Shown here: positions 40,193 to 49,377 of the stretch, one piece after another
Position numbering within the stretch: the stretch's first letter is position 1
How the letters are laid out: each line of letters opens with the position of its first letter
NCBI RefSeq assembly: GCF_003002895.1
Contig: NZ_PVTI01000004.1
Location: 62,001-126,000 of the forward strand
Length of the DNA stretch: 64,000 nt
DNA from: Knoellia remsis
GTDB lineage: Bacteria; Actinomycetota; Actinomycetes; Actinomycetales; Dermatophilaceae
Direction of reading: 5' to 3'
Translations under genes and position numbers: made by a program
The notes under the pieces: generated by a model
What the model was told of the DNA's origin: nothing
The model's input: only the letters and a program-made list of their open reading frames with translations
Database searches by the model: none

Positions 40193-41914
40193 ATGCGGAT
40201 GGTCCAGGGCACGTTCGACGACCTGGGCACTCCTTTGTCCGATGTGACGTTCGTCGTCGTCGACCTCGAGACGACCGGAGGCAGCCCCAGCGAGTGCGGC
40301 ATCACCGAGATCGGTGCGGTCAAGGTGCGCGGCGGGGAGGTGCTCGGCGAGTTCCAGACGTTCGTCAACCCCGGTGAGCCGATCCCCGCCTTCATCTCCG
40401 TCCTCACCGGCATCACCGACGCGATGGTGCGCGACGCCCCGCGCGTCGAGACCGCCCTCGCCTCGTTCCTCGACTTCGCGGCCGGCACGGTGCTCGTCGC
40501 CCACAATGCCGGCTTCGACATCGGCTTCCTCAAGGCCGCCTGCGCCCGGGCCGAGCGCGAGTGGCCACGCTTCGCCGTCGTCGACACCGTCCACCTGGCC
40601 CGTCAGCTCATCAGCCGCGACGAGGCGCCGAACCACCGGCTCGCCTCTCTCGCAAGGCTTTTCGGCGCCACCACGACACCCGACCACCGCGCCCTGCACG
40701 ATGCCCGAGCCACCGTCGACGTCCTGCACGGCCTCATCGCGCGCGTCGGTTCCCTCGGTGTCCACTCGCTTGAGGAGCTGCGCGACTACTCCCGGCGCGT
40801 CCCGCCAGCCACCCGGCGCAAGCGCCATCTCGCCGACCACCTCCCCGAGGCACCGGGTGTCTACCTCTTCAAAGACGGGCAGGGCCGGGTCCTCTACGTC
40901 GGCACGTCGGTGTCGATCCGCACGCGCGTCCGCAGCTACTTCACCGCGTCCGAGCAGCGTCGGCGGATGGCCGAGATGGTGCGGCTCGCCGAGTCGGTCA
41001 CGCCGATCGTGTGCGAGACGGCGCTCGAGGCCGAGGTGCGCGAGCTGCGGCTCATCGCCGAGCACAAGCCGCGCTACAACCGGCGCTCGCGCCACCCCGA
41101 ACGGGCGTGGTGGGTCAAGCTCACCGTCGAGCCGTTCCCCCGGCTCTCCATCGTGCGCAAGGTCGCCGACGACGACACCCGCTACATCGGCCCGTTCGCG
41201 TCCCGCGGGTCCGCGGACGACGCGGTCGCGGCCGTCCACGAGATCGTGCCCCTCCGGCAGTGCCTCGACCGGCTCTCCGCCACGACCTCGCGGCAGCGCT
41301 CGGCCTGCGCGCTGGCCGACATGGGCCGGTGCGGTGCGCCGTGCGTCGGCGGGCAGAGCGCGCAGGAGTATGCCGAGGTCGTGGCCGAGGCGGTGGCCCT
41401 GCTCGCCGGCGACGCCCGGCCGGCGGCGACCACGTGGCGGGAGCGGATGGACCGGCTCGCCGACCAGGAGCGGTTCGAGGACGCGGGGGTCGTGCGCGAC
41501 CGCATGCTCAGCCTCGTCCGCGGCGCATCCCGGGCGCAGCGCCTCGACCCGCTCTCGCGCACGGCCGAGCTCGTCGCTGCCAGACGCGCCGACACCGGCG
41601 GGTGGGAGCTCATGTGCATCCGGCACGGCCGGCTCGCCGGCAGCAGCGTCTCCCCGCGCGGCGCCGACCCCATGCCCTACGTCGAAGCGCTGCGCGCGAG
41701 CGCGGAGCACGTCGCCACCCCACTGCCGCCCGCCACGGCCGCGCTTCCGGAGGAGAGCGAGCGGATCCTGCGCTGGCTCGACGCCCCCGGCGTGCGCATC
41801 GTCGACATCGACGGCACCTGGACCTGCCCCGTGGGCGGCGCGACCGGGCTGCGGCACGAGCTCGAGCCCGTCGAGGCGTCGAGGCGCTCGACGCCCGGCT
41901 TCCGCTCGGCCTGA
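40193..41914 (+). CDS. DEDD exonuclease fused to a UvrC/Cho-like GIY-YIG nuclease
   Basis: A 573-residue two-nuclease protein (Rv2191 type). Residues about 17-190 are a DnaQ-like DEDD 3'-5' exonuclease: VVVDLETTGG (Asp24, Glu26), LVAHNAGFDIGFL and HRALHDARATVDVLH. Residues about 220-305 are a GIY-YIG domain (APGVYLFKDGQGRVLYVGTS), followed by a UvrC-like region with a Cys cluster (CALADMGRCGAPC) and a UvrB-binding-like helix pair (about 415-445). The UvrC C-terminal RNase H and HhH domains are missing, as in Cho. A likely DNA repair nuclease. Confidence 0.87.
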   Translation: MRMVQGTFDDLGTPLSDVTFVVVDLETTGGSPSECGITEIGAVKVRGGEVLGEFQTFVNPGEPIPAFISVLTGITDAMVRDAPRVETALASFLDFAAGTVLVAHNAGFDIGFLKAACARAEREWPRFAVVDTVHLARQLISRDEAPNHRLASLARLFGATTTPDHRALHDARATVDVLHGLIARVGSLGVHSLEELRDYSRRVPPATRRKRHLADHLPEAPGVYLFKDGQGRVLYVGTSVSIRTRVRSYFTASEQRRRMAEMVRLAESVTPIVCETALEAEVRELRLIAEHKPRYNRRSRHPERAWWVKLTVEPFPRLSIVRKVADDDTRYIGPFASRGSADDAVAAVHEIVPLRQCLDRLSATTSRQRSACALADMGRCGAPCVGGQSAQEYAEVVAEAVALLAGDARPAATTWRERMDRLADQERFEDAGVVRDRMLSLVRGASRAQRLDPLSRTAELVAARRADTGGWELMCIRHGRLAGSSVSPRGADPMPYVEALRASAEHVATPLPPATAALPEESERILRWLDAPGVRIVDIDGTWTCPVGGATGLRHELEPVEASRRSTPGFRSA

Positions 41915-41955
41915 CGAGCCCCCAACGCCTGCCCGCCTCGTGTCGGCGGGCCGAC

Positions 41956-41961
41956 TACGCT
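41956..41961 (+). promoter_or_regulatory. -10 element of the RAM-domain gene (leaderless)
   Basis: TACGCT, then GCGAAGC, then GTG 41969. Confidence 0.5.
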
Positions 41962-41968
41962 GCGAAGC

Positions 41969-42250
41969 GTGATCACCGCCATCGTCCTCATCACCGCCGA
42001 CGTCAACCGGATCCCCGAGGTCGCCCAGGAGGTCGCCGAGCTCGACGGCGTGAGCGAGGTCTACTCCGTCGCCGGCGACGCCGACCTCATCGCCATGGTC
42101 CGGGTCCGCCAGCACGACGAGCTCGCCAGCGTCATTGCCGACCGCCTCAACAAGGTCGAGGGCGTCACCGGCACGGCGACGCACATCGCCTTCCAGACCT
42201 ACTCCAAGCACGACCTCGAGGCCGCCTTCAGCCTCGGCCTCGAGGGCTGA
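41969..42250 (+). CDS. Lrp/AsnC ligand-binding (RAM) domain protein
   Basis: A 93-residue protein that is only the alpha/beta RAM domain of Lrp/AsnC regulators (IVLITADVNRIPEVAQEVAE, EVYSVAGDADLIAMVRV, FQTYSK); the DNA-binding helix-turn-helix is absent. Stand-alone RAM proteins bind amino acids and form dimers or larger rings. The neighbour trpD (convergent, 21 bp between stops) invites the idea of amino-acid sensing, which is untested. Confidence 0.85.
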   Translation: MITAIVLITADVNRIPEVAQEVAELDGVSEVYSVAGDADLIAMVRVRQHDELASVIADRLNKVEGVTGTATHIAFQTYSKHDLEAAFSLGLEG

Positions 42251-42271
42251 CCCGAGGCCGGGCTCGGCACC

Positions 42272-43345
42272 TCAGCCGGCCGCGACGCGCCGGCTGGTCT
42301 CGACCCACGCCTCCAGCTGCCGCTGCGCGGCGCCGGAGTCGATCGCCTCGGCCGCGCGGTCCATCCCGGCCCGTATGCCGGTCACGACCTCGTCGCGTGA
42401 GGCACCGTCCGTCGTGCCCGCCGCCACGGCAAGGGCCGTGCCGGCGTTGAGCAGGACGGCGTCGCGCACGGGACCGAACTCACCGGCATACAGCCGCCGC
42501 GCCACGTCGGCGTTCTCGTCGGCCAGGCCGCCGCGGATGCTGTCGATGGGACTGACCTGGAGGCCGACGTCCGCGGGTTCGACCACGTGTTCGGCCACCT
42601 CACCGTCACGGACCCAGAGGACCCGAGTCGGACCGGCGACGGACATCTCGTCCAGCCCCTCCTCGCCGCGGAACACCGCAGCCGTCTGGCCACGGTCCGC
42701 GAAGACACCCGCGATGACCGGGAGGAAGCGCGCGTCCGCGACCCCCACCGCGGCATACGAGGGCTGCGCGGGGTTGGTGAGGGGACCCAGGAGGTTGAAC
42801 GCCGTGCCGACCCCGAGCTCGGCGCGCGCCGGGCCGGCGAAGCGCATCGACGGGTGGAAGGTCTGCGCGAAGCAGAAGGTGATGCCGGCATCGAGGGCGA
42901 CGGCCCGGACCTGCTCGGGTGTGAGGCTCAGTGTCACGCCGAGCGCCTCGAGGACGTCCGCCGAGCCGGACTTGGACGACGCTGCGCGGTTGCCGTGCTT
43001 GACGACCCGCAGCCCGGTCGCCGCGATGACGACGGACGACATCGTCGAGATGTTCACGGTGCCGAAGCGGTCACCGCCGGTGCCGACGATGTCGATGCTC
43101 TCCCCCGGGACGTCGATGCGGCGGGCGTGCTCGAGCATGACGTCGGCGAGGCCGCGCACCTCGGAGACCGACTCGACCTTGGCGCGCAACGCCATGAGGA
43201 AGCCGGCCACCTGCGCGGGGGTCGCCTCGCCGCCCATGATCTGCTGCATCGCCCAGCGGGCGTCCTCGACGCCGAGGTCCTCGCGGGCGAGGAGACGGGT
43301 GTAGAGGTGGGGCCACGTCGGGCCCGAGGGGGCCGTGGCCACCAC
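42272..43345 (-). CDS. trpD: Anthranilate phosphoribosyltransferase
   Basis: Second step of tryptophan synthesis: anthranilate plus PRPP gives phosphoribosyl anthranilate. 357 residues, normal length. The PRPP-binding motif is DIVGTGGDRFGTVNISTMSS, then KHGNRAASSKSGSADVLEALG, TFCFAQTFHP and NLLGPLTNPA. No other trp genes are near, as in M. tuberculosis where trpD (Rv2192c) also stands apart beside ctaE. The degenerate-receiver gene ends 14 bp upstream on the same strand. Confidence 0.94.
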   Translation of the reverse strand: MVATAPSGPTWPHLYTRLLAREDLGVEDARWAMQQIMGGEATPAQVAGFLMALRAKVESVSEVRGLADVMLEHARRIDVPGESIDIVGTGGDRFGTVNISTMSSVVIAATGLRVVKHGNRAASSKSGSADVLEALGVTLSLTPEQVRAVALDAGITFCFAQTFHPSMRFAGPARAELGVGTAFNLLGPLTNPAQPSYAAVGVADARFLPVIAGVFADRGQTAAVFRGEEGLDEMSVAGPTRVLWVRDGEVAEHVVEPADVGLQVSPIDSIRGGLADENADVARRLYAGEFGPVRDAVLLNAGTALAVAAGTTDGASRDEVVTGIRAGMDRAAEAIDSGAAQRQLEAWVETSRRVAAG

Positions 43346-43359
43346 GTCAGCGGTCCCGG

Positions 43360-43812
43360 TCAGCGGTTCGCGCGGGCGCGCGCCAGGGCGGCGACGGCCT
43401 CCGCGACCTTGATCGGGTCGAGCGGGTGCGGCACGGCGTCGTCGGCGAGCGACCAGGCGGCGAGCCAGCCGTCCTGCGGGCGTCCGGTGAGGACGAGGAT
43501 CGGCGGGCAGTCGTAGATCTCGTTCTTCAGCTCACGGCACAGCCCGAGCCCACCGTTCTTGGCCGCTTCGCCGTCGAGGACGACGACGTCCCAGCCGCCG
43601 GCGTCGAGCGCCTCGGTGACCGCGAAGGCCGTCGCGCACTCCAGCCACCGGGTGACCTCGACATCGCGAGCGGGCCGACGACCGACGGCCGCACGCACGG
43701 CGTCGCGGGTGGTGATGTCGTCGCTGTAGAGCAGGACGGAGGCCTGGACGAGGTCGCTCGAGCCCGTCTGCGTGGCGGAGGACGTGGCGGGAGCCGCGTG
43801 CGCTGAGGTCAT
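43360..43812 (-). CDS. Degenerate response-regulator receiver protein
   Basis: A 150-residue single receiver-like domain without an output domain. VLLYSDDITTRD supplies the acidic pair and VVVLDGEAAKNGG a possible phospho-Asp, and ILVLTGRP the Thr. The normally invariant Lys before the last Pro is replaced by His in DAVPHPLDP, so phosphorylation chemistry may be lost. ATG 43812 has TAGGAT 6 nt upstream (leaderless). It lies between trpD and the divergent cytochrome operon; function unknown. Confidence 0.65.
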   Translation of the reverse strand: MTSAHAAPATSSATQTGSSDLVQASVLLYSDDITTRDAVRAAVGRRPARDVEVTRWLECATAFAVTEALDAGGWDVVVLDGEAAKNGGLGLCRELKNEIYDCPPILVLTGRPQDGWLAAWSLADDAVPHPLDPIKVAEAVAALARARANR

Positions 43813-43818
43813 GCGCTC

Positions 43819-43824
43819 ATCCTA
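43819..43824 (-). promoter_or_regulatory. -10 element of the receiver-trpD unit (leaderless)
   Basis: TAGGAT on the minus strand, then GAGCGC, then ATG 43812. Confidence 0.5.
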
Positions 43825-43947
43825 GCCACGCCACGAGTGGCCTCCCGAGCGGCCCGGGAGGGGCGGACACGACCGGACCGGACGGCATACCCGACACGGC
43901 ACACCCGAAAGCGGGGGGTCGGTGCAGCGTTCACCGACAATTGACGA

Positions 43948-43953
43948 CATAAT
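43948..43953 (+). promoter_or_regulatory. -10 element of ctaE-qcrCAB
   Basis: CATAAT, one base from TATAAT, then GACGGGC and GTG 43961. It is the most AT-rich -10 in the window, fitting a strong housekeeping promoter for respiratory genes. It supports the GTG 43961 start over an in-frame GTG at 43922. Confidence 0.5.
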
Positions 43954-43960
43954 GACGGGC

Positions 43961-44620
43961 GTGGCGACAGCAGAAGCAACGAATCGAGTGTCCGGTCCGG
44001 TTCCCAGCATCCCGGACTACGGTCCGGCGACCCGACCGAACATGGTCGCGGTGGGCACGATGGTGTGGCTCTCGAGCGAGCTCATGTTCTTCGCGGCCCT
44101 CTTCGCCTTCTACTTCTCGCTCCGCGGCACGCTGCCGACCCAGTGGGCCGAGCGCTCGGAGATGCTCAACGTCCCCTTCGCCTTCGCGAACACGATCATC
44201 CTCGTCATCAGCTCGATCTGGTGCCAGCTCGGCGTGTGGCGGGCCGAGCGCGGTCAGGTGGCCCGCACCGGGTCTCTCCTGCAGGTCAAGCAGTGGGGCA
44301 TGCGCGAGTGGTACGTCCTCACCTACATCTTCGGCTCGATCTTCATCGCCGGGCAGGTCTACGAGTACGCCAAGCTCGTCTCCGAGGGTGTCACGCTGTC
44401 GACCGACTCCTACTCCTCGATCTTCTACCTCGCGACCGGCTTCCACGGCATTCACGTCACCGGTGGCCTCATCGCGTTCCTGCTGATCATCGGCCGCACC
44501 TTCACGACTCGGCGGTACACGCACCTCCAGGAGACCGGCGCCGTCGTCACGTCGTACTACTGGCACTTCGTCGACGTCGTGTGGATCGCCCTGTTCGCCA
44601 TGATCTACCTGCTCAAGTAG
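43961..44620 (+). CDS. ctaE: Cytochrome c oxidase subunit III
   Basis: A 219-residue membrane subunit of the aa3-type oxidase with five transmembrane helices ([20 protein letters not shown] first, [20 protein letters not shown] last). The short five-helix form is the actinobacterial one. In these bacteria the oxidase forms a supercomplex with the bcc complex, and ctaE leads the qcrCAB operon, as here (60 bp to qcrC). Confidence 0.94.
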   Translation: MATAEATNRVSGPVPSIPDYGPATRPNMVAVGTMVWLSSELMFFAALFAFYFSLRGTLPTQWAERSEMLNVPFAFANTIILVISSIWCQLGVWRAERGQVARTGSLLQVKQWGMREWYVLTYIFGSIFIAGQVYEYAKLVSEGVTLSTDSYSSIFYLATGFHGIHVTGGLIAFLLIIGRTFTTRRYTHLQETGAVVTSYYWHFVDVVWIALFAMIYLLK

Positions 44621-44680
44621 CCGACGGCCCGAGCGCACGCACCACCAGCCCCCACCCCGAACCGCAACGACAGGACCACC

Positions 44681-45484
44681 GTGAACGCACTGGCAGCCCG
44701 CCGTCGACACCCAGCAGCGATCGCTCTGCTGCTCCTGCTCGGACTGCTCGTCACCGGCTTCGCCTACGCCGCCGTCGCTCCTCAGTCGGCGTCGGCCGAG
44801 GCGACGACCGCCGAGCAGGTCGAGAAGGGCAAGCAGCTCTTCCGGGCGAACTGCGCGTCCTGCCACGGCGTCAACGCCGAGGGTCGCAAGACGGGCATCG
44901 GCGACCAGATCGCCGGTCCCGCGCTCGCCGGCGTGGGTGCGGCCGCGGTCGACTTCCAGATGGGCACCGGACGGATGCCGATGCGCGCCCCGTCGCAGCA
45001 GGCCCCCCGCGCCACCGTGGAGTTCAACCAGGAGCAGATCGACGCCATCGGCGCCTACATCGCCTCGCTCGCCCCGGGACCGGGCGTGCCGTCCGCCGAG
45101 GACGTGGACCCGGCCAAGGGGGATCCCGCTGCCGGTGGTGAGCTCTTCCGCGTCAACTGCGCCATGTGCCACAACTTCGCCGGCTCGGGTGGCGCCCTGA
45201 CCCGCGGCAAGTACGCGCCGTCCCTGATGAACGTCGAGCCCAAGCACATCTACGAGGCCATGGAGACCGGGCCGCAGTCGATGCCCGTCTTCAACGACAA
45301 CAACCTCGACCCCGAGTCCAAGCGCGACATCATCGCCTTCCTCAAGTCCGTCGAGAACACCCCGTCCCAGGGCGGCCACCAGCTCGGCGCGCTCGGGCCG
45401 GTGACGGAGGGCTGGTTCGCCTGGGTCTTCGGTCTCGGAGTCCTCATCGCCGCCGCCGTCTGGCTCGGCCAGAAGTCCGCGTGA
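44681..45484 (+). CDS. qcrC: Diheme cytochrome c subunit of the bcc complex
   Basis: A 267-residue membrane-anchored protein with two covalent heme c sites, CASCH (Cys58, Cys61, His62) and CAMCH (Cys160, Cys163, His164). This double-heme form passes electrons directly to the oxidase CuA site and removes the need for soluble cytochrome c. An N-terminal helix (about 12-32) and a C-terminal helix (WFAWVFGLGVLIAAAVWLG) anchor it. The second Met ligand region is SMPVF. Confidence 0.94.
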   Translation: MNALAARRRHPAAIALLLLLGLLVTGFAYAAVAPQSASAEATTAEQVEKGKQLFRANCASCHGVNAEGRKTGIGDQIAGPALAGVGAAAVDFQMGTGRMPMRAPSQQAPRATVEFNQEQIDAIGAYIASLAPGPGVPSAEDVDPAKGDPAAGGELFRVNCAMCHNFAGSGGALTRGKYAPSLMNVEPKHIYEAMETGPQSMPVFNDNNLDPESKRDIIAFLKSVENTPSQGGHQLGALGPVTEGWFAWVFGLGVLIAAAVWLGQKSA

Positions 45485-45548
45485 GCCGGCCGGCCCAGCT
45501 CATGCACCCCACCGCTTCCCACTCTCCGTCGACAGGATCGATCACCCG

Positions 45549-46679
45549 ATGAACGAGCAGGACAGCCCCACCACCGGGAGCGAGGTCGCCCAGCAGGGCG
45601 AGTTCGGCTCCGGTGCCGTTCGCCTCGACGAGGGCCATGTGGTCGGCGAGGGCGGCATCCCCGATCGGTTCACCAACCCGGGATTCCCGCCGCACATCCA
45701 CCGCGGCACCGACCTCGACCCGCGCGCGGCGCGCCGTGCCGAGCGCGTCATCGGCGGCCTCTTCCTGCTCTCCGTCCTCGGCACCATCGGCTTCGTCGTG
45801 GCGTACTTCGCCATCGACAAGCGGGCCGCGGTCTTCGTGCCCGGCATCGGTGACATGAACGCCCTGCACCTCGCACTCGGCGTCACCATGGCCCTCTCCC
45901 TCCTCGGCATCGGCCTCGGCGCCGTCCACTGGGCCAAGACACTCATGCCCGACGAGGAGGAGGTCGAGATGCGTCACCCGATGCGCTCGGCCGACGAGGA
46001 CCGCGCGAAGTTCGGCGAGATCCTCGCGGAGGGTGCCGAGAGCGCCCACCTCAACCGTCGTCCGCTCATCAAGTACGCCCTCGGTGGCGCGCTCGGCCTC
46101 TTCGCCGTCCCCGTCGTCCTTCCGGTGATCGGTGGCCTCGGTCCGCTGCCGGGTGACGACCTGTCGGTGAGCTACTGGAACGGCGAGCAGGAGCAGGACG
46201 GCTCCTACCCGAACCCCAAGATGCGGCTCATGCGTGACCCGCAGAACACGCCCATCCGGGCGAGCGACGTCACCATCGGCTCGGTCTTCCACGTCATGCC
46301 CGAGGGCCTGCTCGACCTGGAGGAGGGCATCCTCGAGGAGAAGGCCAAGGCCGCGGTCCTGCTCATGCGCCTGGACCCGGACGACATCAAGTCGCAGAAG
46401 CAGAAGGACTGGGGCTACCAGGGCATCGTCGCCTACTCCAAGATCTGCACCCACGTCGGTTGCCCGGTCGGGCTGTACGAGCAGCAGACGCACCACCTGC
46501 TGTGCCCGTGCCACCAGTCGACGTTCGACGTGACCCAGGACTGCAAGGTGATCTTCGGCCCGGCCAAGCGCCCGCTGCCGCAGCTGCCGATCACCGTTGA
46601 CGACGAGGGTTATCTCATCTCCAGGGGCCCGTTCAAGGAGGCCGTTGGACCGAGTTTCTGGGAGCGTGGTTCCGCATGA
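45549..46679 (+). CDS. qcrA: Rieske iron-sulfur subunit of the bcc complex
   Basis: A 376-residue Rieske protein with three transmembrane helices (about 63-85, 101-123, 176-197), the actinobacterial topology. The [2Fe-2S] ligands are in CTHVGCPVG (Cys300, His302, Cys305) and CPCHQS (Cys319, Cys321, His322). The last four bases overlap the qcrB start (ATGA). Gap to qcrC is 64 bp. Confidence 0.94.
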   Translation: MNEQDSPTTGSEVAQQGEFGSGAVRLDEGHVVGEGGIPDRFTNPGFPPHIHRGTDLDPRAARRAERVIGGLFLLSVLGTIGFVVAYFAIDKRAAVFVPGIGDMNALHLALGVTMALSLLGIGLGAVHWAKTLMPDEEEVEMRHPMRSADEDRAKFGEILAEGAESAHLNRRPLIKYALGGALGLFAVPVVLPVIGGLGPLPGDDLSVSYWNGEQEQDGSYPNPKMRLMRDPQNTPIRASDVTIGSVFHVMPEGLLDLEEGILEEKAKAAVLLMRLDPDDIKSQKQKDWGYQGIVAYSKICTHVGCPVGLYEQQTHHLLCPCHQSTFDVTQDCKVIFGPAKRPLPQLPITVDDEGYLISRGPFKEAVGPSFWERGSA

Positions 46680-48523
46680 GCACCGAGACCTACCCGTCCG
46701 GGCGCCCGGCGGACCGTCTCCGCGACGGCGACCGCCCCGTGGCCCACGCGCCGAGCGCGGCCGCGCGCAAGGCCGGTGGCGTCGCCGGCTGGATCGACGA
46801 CCGCACGAGTGCCGCCAAGGGCGTCAACTACCTGCTGCGCAAGGTCTTCCCCGACCACTGGTCGTTCATGCTCGGCGAGATCGCGATGTACTCGATGATC
46901 GTCTGCCTGCTCTCCGGTGCGCTCCTCACGCTGTGGTTCGTCCCGAGCGCCGGGCACACGGTGTACGACGGCTCCTACGTCCCGCTGCGCGGGCAAGGCA
47001 TGTCCGAGGCCTACGCGTCGACGCTGAACATCTCGTTCGACATCAAGGGCGGCCTCATCATCCGCCAGATCCACCACTGGGCCGCGCTGATGTTCATCAT
47101 CGGCCTCACGGTGCACATGTTCCGGGTGTTCTTCACCGGCGCGTTCCGCAAGCCCCGTGAGCTCAACTGGGTCATCGGCTCCGTCCTCGCGCTCCTCGCG
47201 ATCATCGAGGGCTTCGCCGGCTACTCCCTCCCCGACGACCTCCTCTCCGGCACCGGGATCCGCGCCATGGAGGGCTTCGTCCAGACGGCTCCGGTCATCG
47301 GCTCCTACCTCGCGTACGCGATCTTCGGTGGGCCGTTCCCCGGCGAGATGATCATCCCGCGGCTCTACTCGGCCCACGTGCTGCTCATCCCGGCGATCCT
47401 CGTCGGCCTCTTCACGGCGCACATCGTCATCGTCGCGCTGCAGAAGCACACCCAGTTCCCCGGGCCGGGTCGCACGAACGACAACGTCGTCGGCTACCGC
47501 GTCATGCCGGTGTATGCCGCGAAGGCCGGTGGGTTCTTCTTCATCGTCTTCGGTGTCATCGCCCTCATCGCGGGGCTGTTCACCATCAACCCGATCTGGG
47601 CCTACGGCCCCTACGACCCCTCCCCCGTCACCGCCGGCTCGCAGCCGGACTGGTACATGGGCTTCGCCGACGGCGCCCTGCGTCTGCTGCCCGGGTGGCT
47701 GGAGTTCGAGTTCTTCGGGTTCACGCTGTCGCTCAACATCGCGCTCGGTGCGCTCGTGCTGCTGCCGCTCGTCTACACCGTGCTCGGGGCCTACCCGTTC
47801 TTCGAGCGCTGGGTCACCGGTGACAACCGCGAGCACCACCTGCTCGAGCGCCCGCGCAACAACCCGACCCGCACCGGCATCGGCATGGCGGGCATCACCG
47901 CCTACTCGGTGTTCTTCTTCGCCGCGGGCAACGACATCATGGCCATCAAGCTCGGCCTGTCGATCAACGACATCACCTGGATCTTCCGGATCGGCCTGTT
48001 CGTCTTCCCGGTCCTCGCGTTCTGGGTGACGAAGCGGATCTGCCTCAGCCTGCAGCGCCGCGACCGTGAGACCGTGCTGCACGGCTTCGAGTCGGGCCGC
48101 ATCATCCGTGGCGCCGACGGCTCCTTCCACGAGCGTCACGACCCGCTGAACAAGTACGACCAGTGGATCCTCGTCCAGCACGAGCCGGCCACGCCCATGC
48201 AGCTCACGGCCGAGGCGGACGAGAACGGCGTCGCAAGCCCCGCGGCCCGCAAGGACCGCCTGCGCGCCAAGGTGTCCCAGTGGTGGTACAAGGACGCCGT
48301 CAACCCGGTCACGCCGGCCGAGCTCGCGGCGGCCCACCACGACGGCCACGAGGCGGAGGCGCTCGAGGCGCCGCTCGACTACGAGGGCATCGAGGGTCGA
48401 CAGGACCACGCCGGCGGTGAGGGCGGAGAAGGCGCCGACACCGACGTCAAGCGCGACGACGAGTCCGACCGCGACTCCGACGTCGACTCCGGTATCGGCA
48501 GCGCGAGCCGGCTCAGGGAGTGA
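46676..48523 (+). CDS. qcrB: Cytochrome b subunit of the bcc complex
   Basis: A 615-residue cytochrome b of the menaquinol:cytochrome c reductase. The b-type heme helices include IHHWAALMFIIGLTVHMFRV, and the Qo-site region is PDWYMGFADGALRLLPGW. Beyond the eight-helix core is a hydrophilic C-terminal extension of about 150 residues ending in an acidic Asp/Glu/Ser tail, typical of actinobacterial QcrB. The ATG overlaps qcrA by 4 nt; the 3' end overlaps the DUF167 gene by 11 bp. QcrB is the known target of Q203-type inhibitors in mycobacteria. Confidence 0.95.
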   Translation: MSTETYPSGRPADRLRDGDRPVAHAPSAAARKAGGVAGWIDDRTSAAKGVNYLLRKVFPDHWSFMLGEIAMYSMIVCLLSGALLTLWFVPSAGHTVYDGSYVPLRGQGMSEAYASTLNISFDIKGGLIIRQIHHWAALMFIIGLTVHMFRVFFTGAFRKPRELNWVIGSVLALLAIIEGFAGYSLPDDLLSGTGIRAMEGFVQTAPVIGSYLAYAIFGGPFPGEMIIPRLYSAHVLLIPAILVGLFTAHIVIVALQKHTQFPGPGRTNDNVVGYRVMPVYAAKAGGFFFIVFGVIALIAGLFTINPIWAYGPYDPSPVTAGSQPDWYMGFADGALRLLPGWLEFEFFGFTLSLNIALGALVLLPLVYTVLGAYPFFERWVTGDNREHHLLERPRNNPTRTGIGMAGITAYSVFFFAAGNDIMAIKLGLSINDITWIFRIGLFVFPVLAFWVTKRICLSLQRRDRETVLHGFESGRIIRGADGSFHERHDPLNKYDQWILVQHEPATPMQLTAEADENGVASPAARKDRLRAKVSQWWYKDAVNPVTPAELAAAHHDGHEAEALEAPLDYEGIEGRQDHAGGEGGEGADTDVKRDDESDRDSDVDSGIGSASRLRE

Positions 48524-48818
48524 GCAGGGCGGCGAGCCGCTCCCGGCCCGCCGTCTCGTCAACGACAGCGACCTCGAGGACCTTCGTCCTCGAGGTCGCT
48601 CCGCTGAGCAGGGTGACCTGGCGCGGCCTCACCCCGAAGGCCGTGGCGACGGCACGCAGGACCGCCGCAGTCGCCGCGCCGTCGACGGCACGCTCGGTGA
48701 CCGCGACGACGAGCGCGGGCTCACCGGCATACCCGTGCTCTCCGGCAGGCCCATAGGAACCGCCGACGGCGGTCCTCGACGCTCCGGGCTTCACCCTGAC
48801 GGTCACGCGCACCGCCAC
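48513..48818 (-). CDS. DUF167 (YggU-type) protein
   Basis: A 101-residue protein with the DUF167 pattern VRVTVRVKPGASRTAVGGSY...LVVAVTERAVDGAATAAVLRA...LLSGATSRTKVLEV. The function of this widespread fold is unknown. GTG 48818 is selected because the family begins a few residues before VKPGASR; the frame is open further upstream but gives no similarity there. Its end overlaps qcrB by 11 bp. Confidence 0.8.
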   Translation of the reverse strand: MAVRVTVRVKPGASRTAVGGSYGPAGEHGYAGEPALVVAVTERAVDGAATAAVLRAVATAFGVRPRQVTLLSGATSRTKVLEVAVVDETAGRERLAALLTP

Positions 48819-48956
48819 ATTGTCACCCGCGCCCGCGCCACAATGGGGGCAGCCGCCTCCCGCGGATGTCGAGATCGCGTCGCCGAGCGGAACCATCTGC
48901 TCCGCCGCGCCGCCGAGGTTGAGGGCGGCCGGCGCCGCGTCTGACAGGCTGGCCGC

Positions 48957-49310
48957 GTGGATCCCATCTCCCCTGCGGACTTCGAGGCCATCGTCGAGGA
49001 GGCGCTCGACGAGGTGCCATCGGACCTCATGGACATGCTCGACAACGTGGTCTTCCTCGTCGAGGACGAACCACCGGCCGACGACCCCGACCTCCTCGGT
49101 GTCTACGACGGGGTGCCGCTCACCGAACGAGACCTCGGCTGGGGCATGGGCAACCTCCCCGACCGCATCACCCTGTTCCGTGGCCCGCTGACGCGCATGT
49201 GCGAGGACGAGGAGGACCTGCGCGAGGAGATCGCCGTGACCGTGGTCCACGAGATCGCGCACCACTTCGGCATCGACGACGCCGCCCTGCACGAGCTCGG
49301 CTGGGGCTGA
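48957..49310 (+). CDS. Zincin-like metallopeptidase family protein
   Basis: A 117-residue single-domain protein of the minimal zincin family (metallopeptidase MMP1 type). The motif is VVHEIAHHFGIDDAALHELGW: HEIAH gives the first ligands and catalytic Glu, and the extended HExxHxxxxxD pattern the third. It is short, cytosolic by prediction, and acidic. GTG 48957 has a CAGGCT hexamer 6 nt upstream, a weak leaderless signal. An 18-bp perfect terminator follows. Confidence 0.8.
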   Translation: MDPISPADFEAIVEEALDEVPSDLMDMLDNVVFLVEDEPPADDPDLLGVYDGVPLTERDLGWGMGNLPDRITLFRGPLTRMCEDEEDLREEIAVTVVHEIAHHFGIDDAALHELGWG

Positions 49311-49326
49311 CCGTCACCGCCTCGCA

Positions 49327-49368
49327 CGCGACGACGCCCCCGGCACCGTGGCCGGGGGCGTCGTCGCG
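49327..49368. terminator. 18-bp perfect hairpin, bidirectional terminator
   Basis: 49327-49344 pairs without mismatch with 49351-49368 over the loop ACCGTG. It lies between the converging metallopeptidase gene (ends 49310) and ctaF (ends 49378). No T-tract, which is common for high-GC terminators. Confidence 0.8.
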
Positions 49369-49377
49369 TGGTCAAGC

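Noticed and set aside
43941-43953. TTGACG and CATAAT as a -35/-10 pair for ctaE
   Set aside because: They are only 1 bp apart; only the -10 is usable, and no matching -35 lies at the proper distance.
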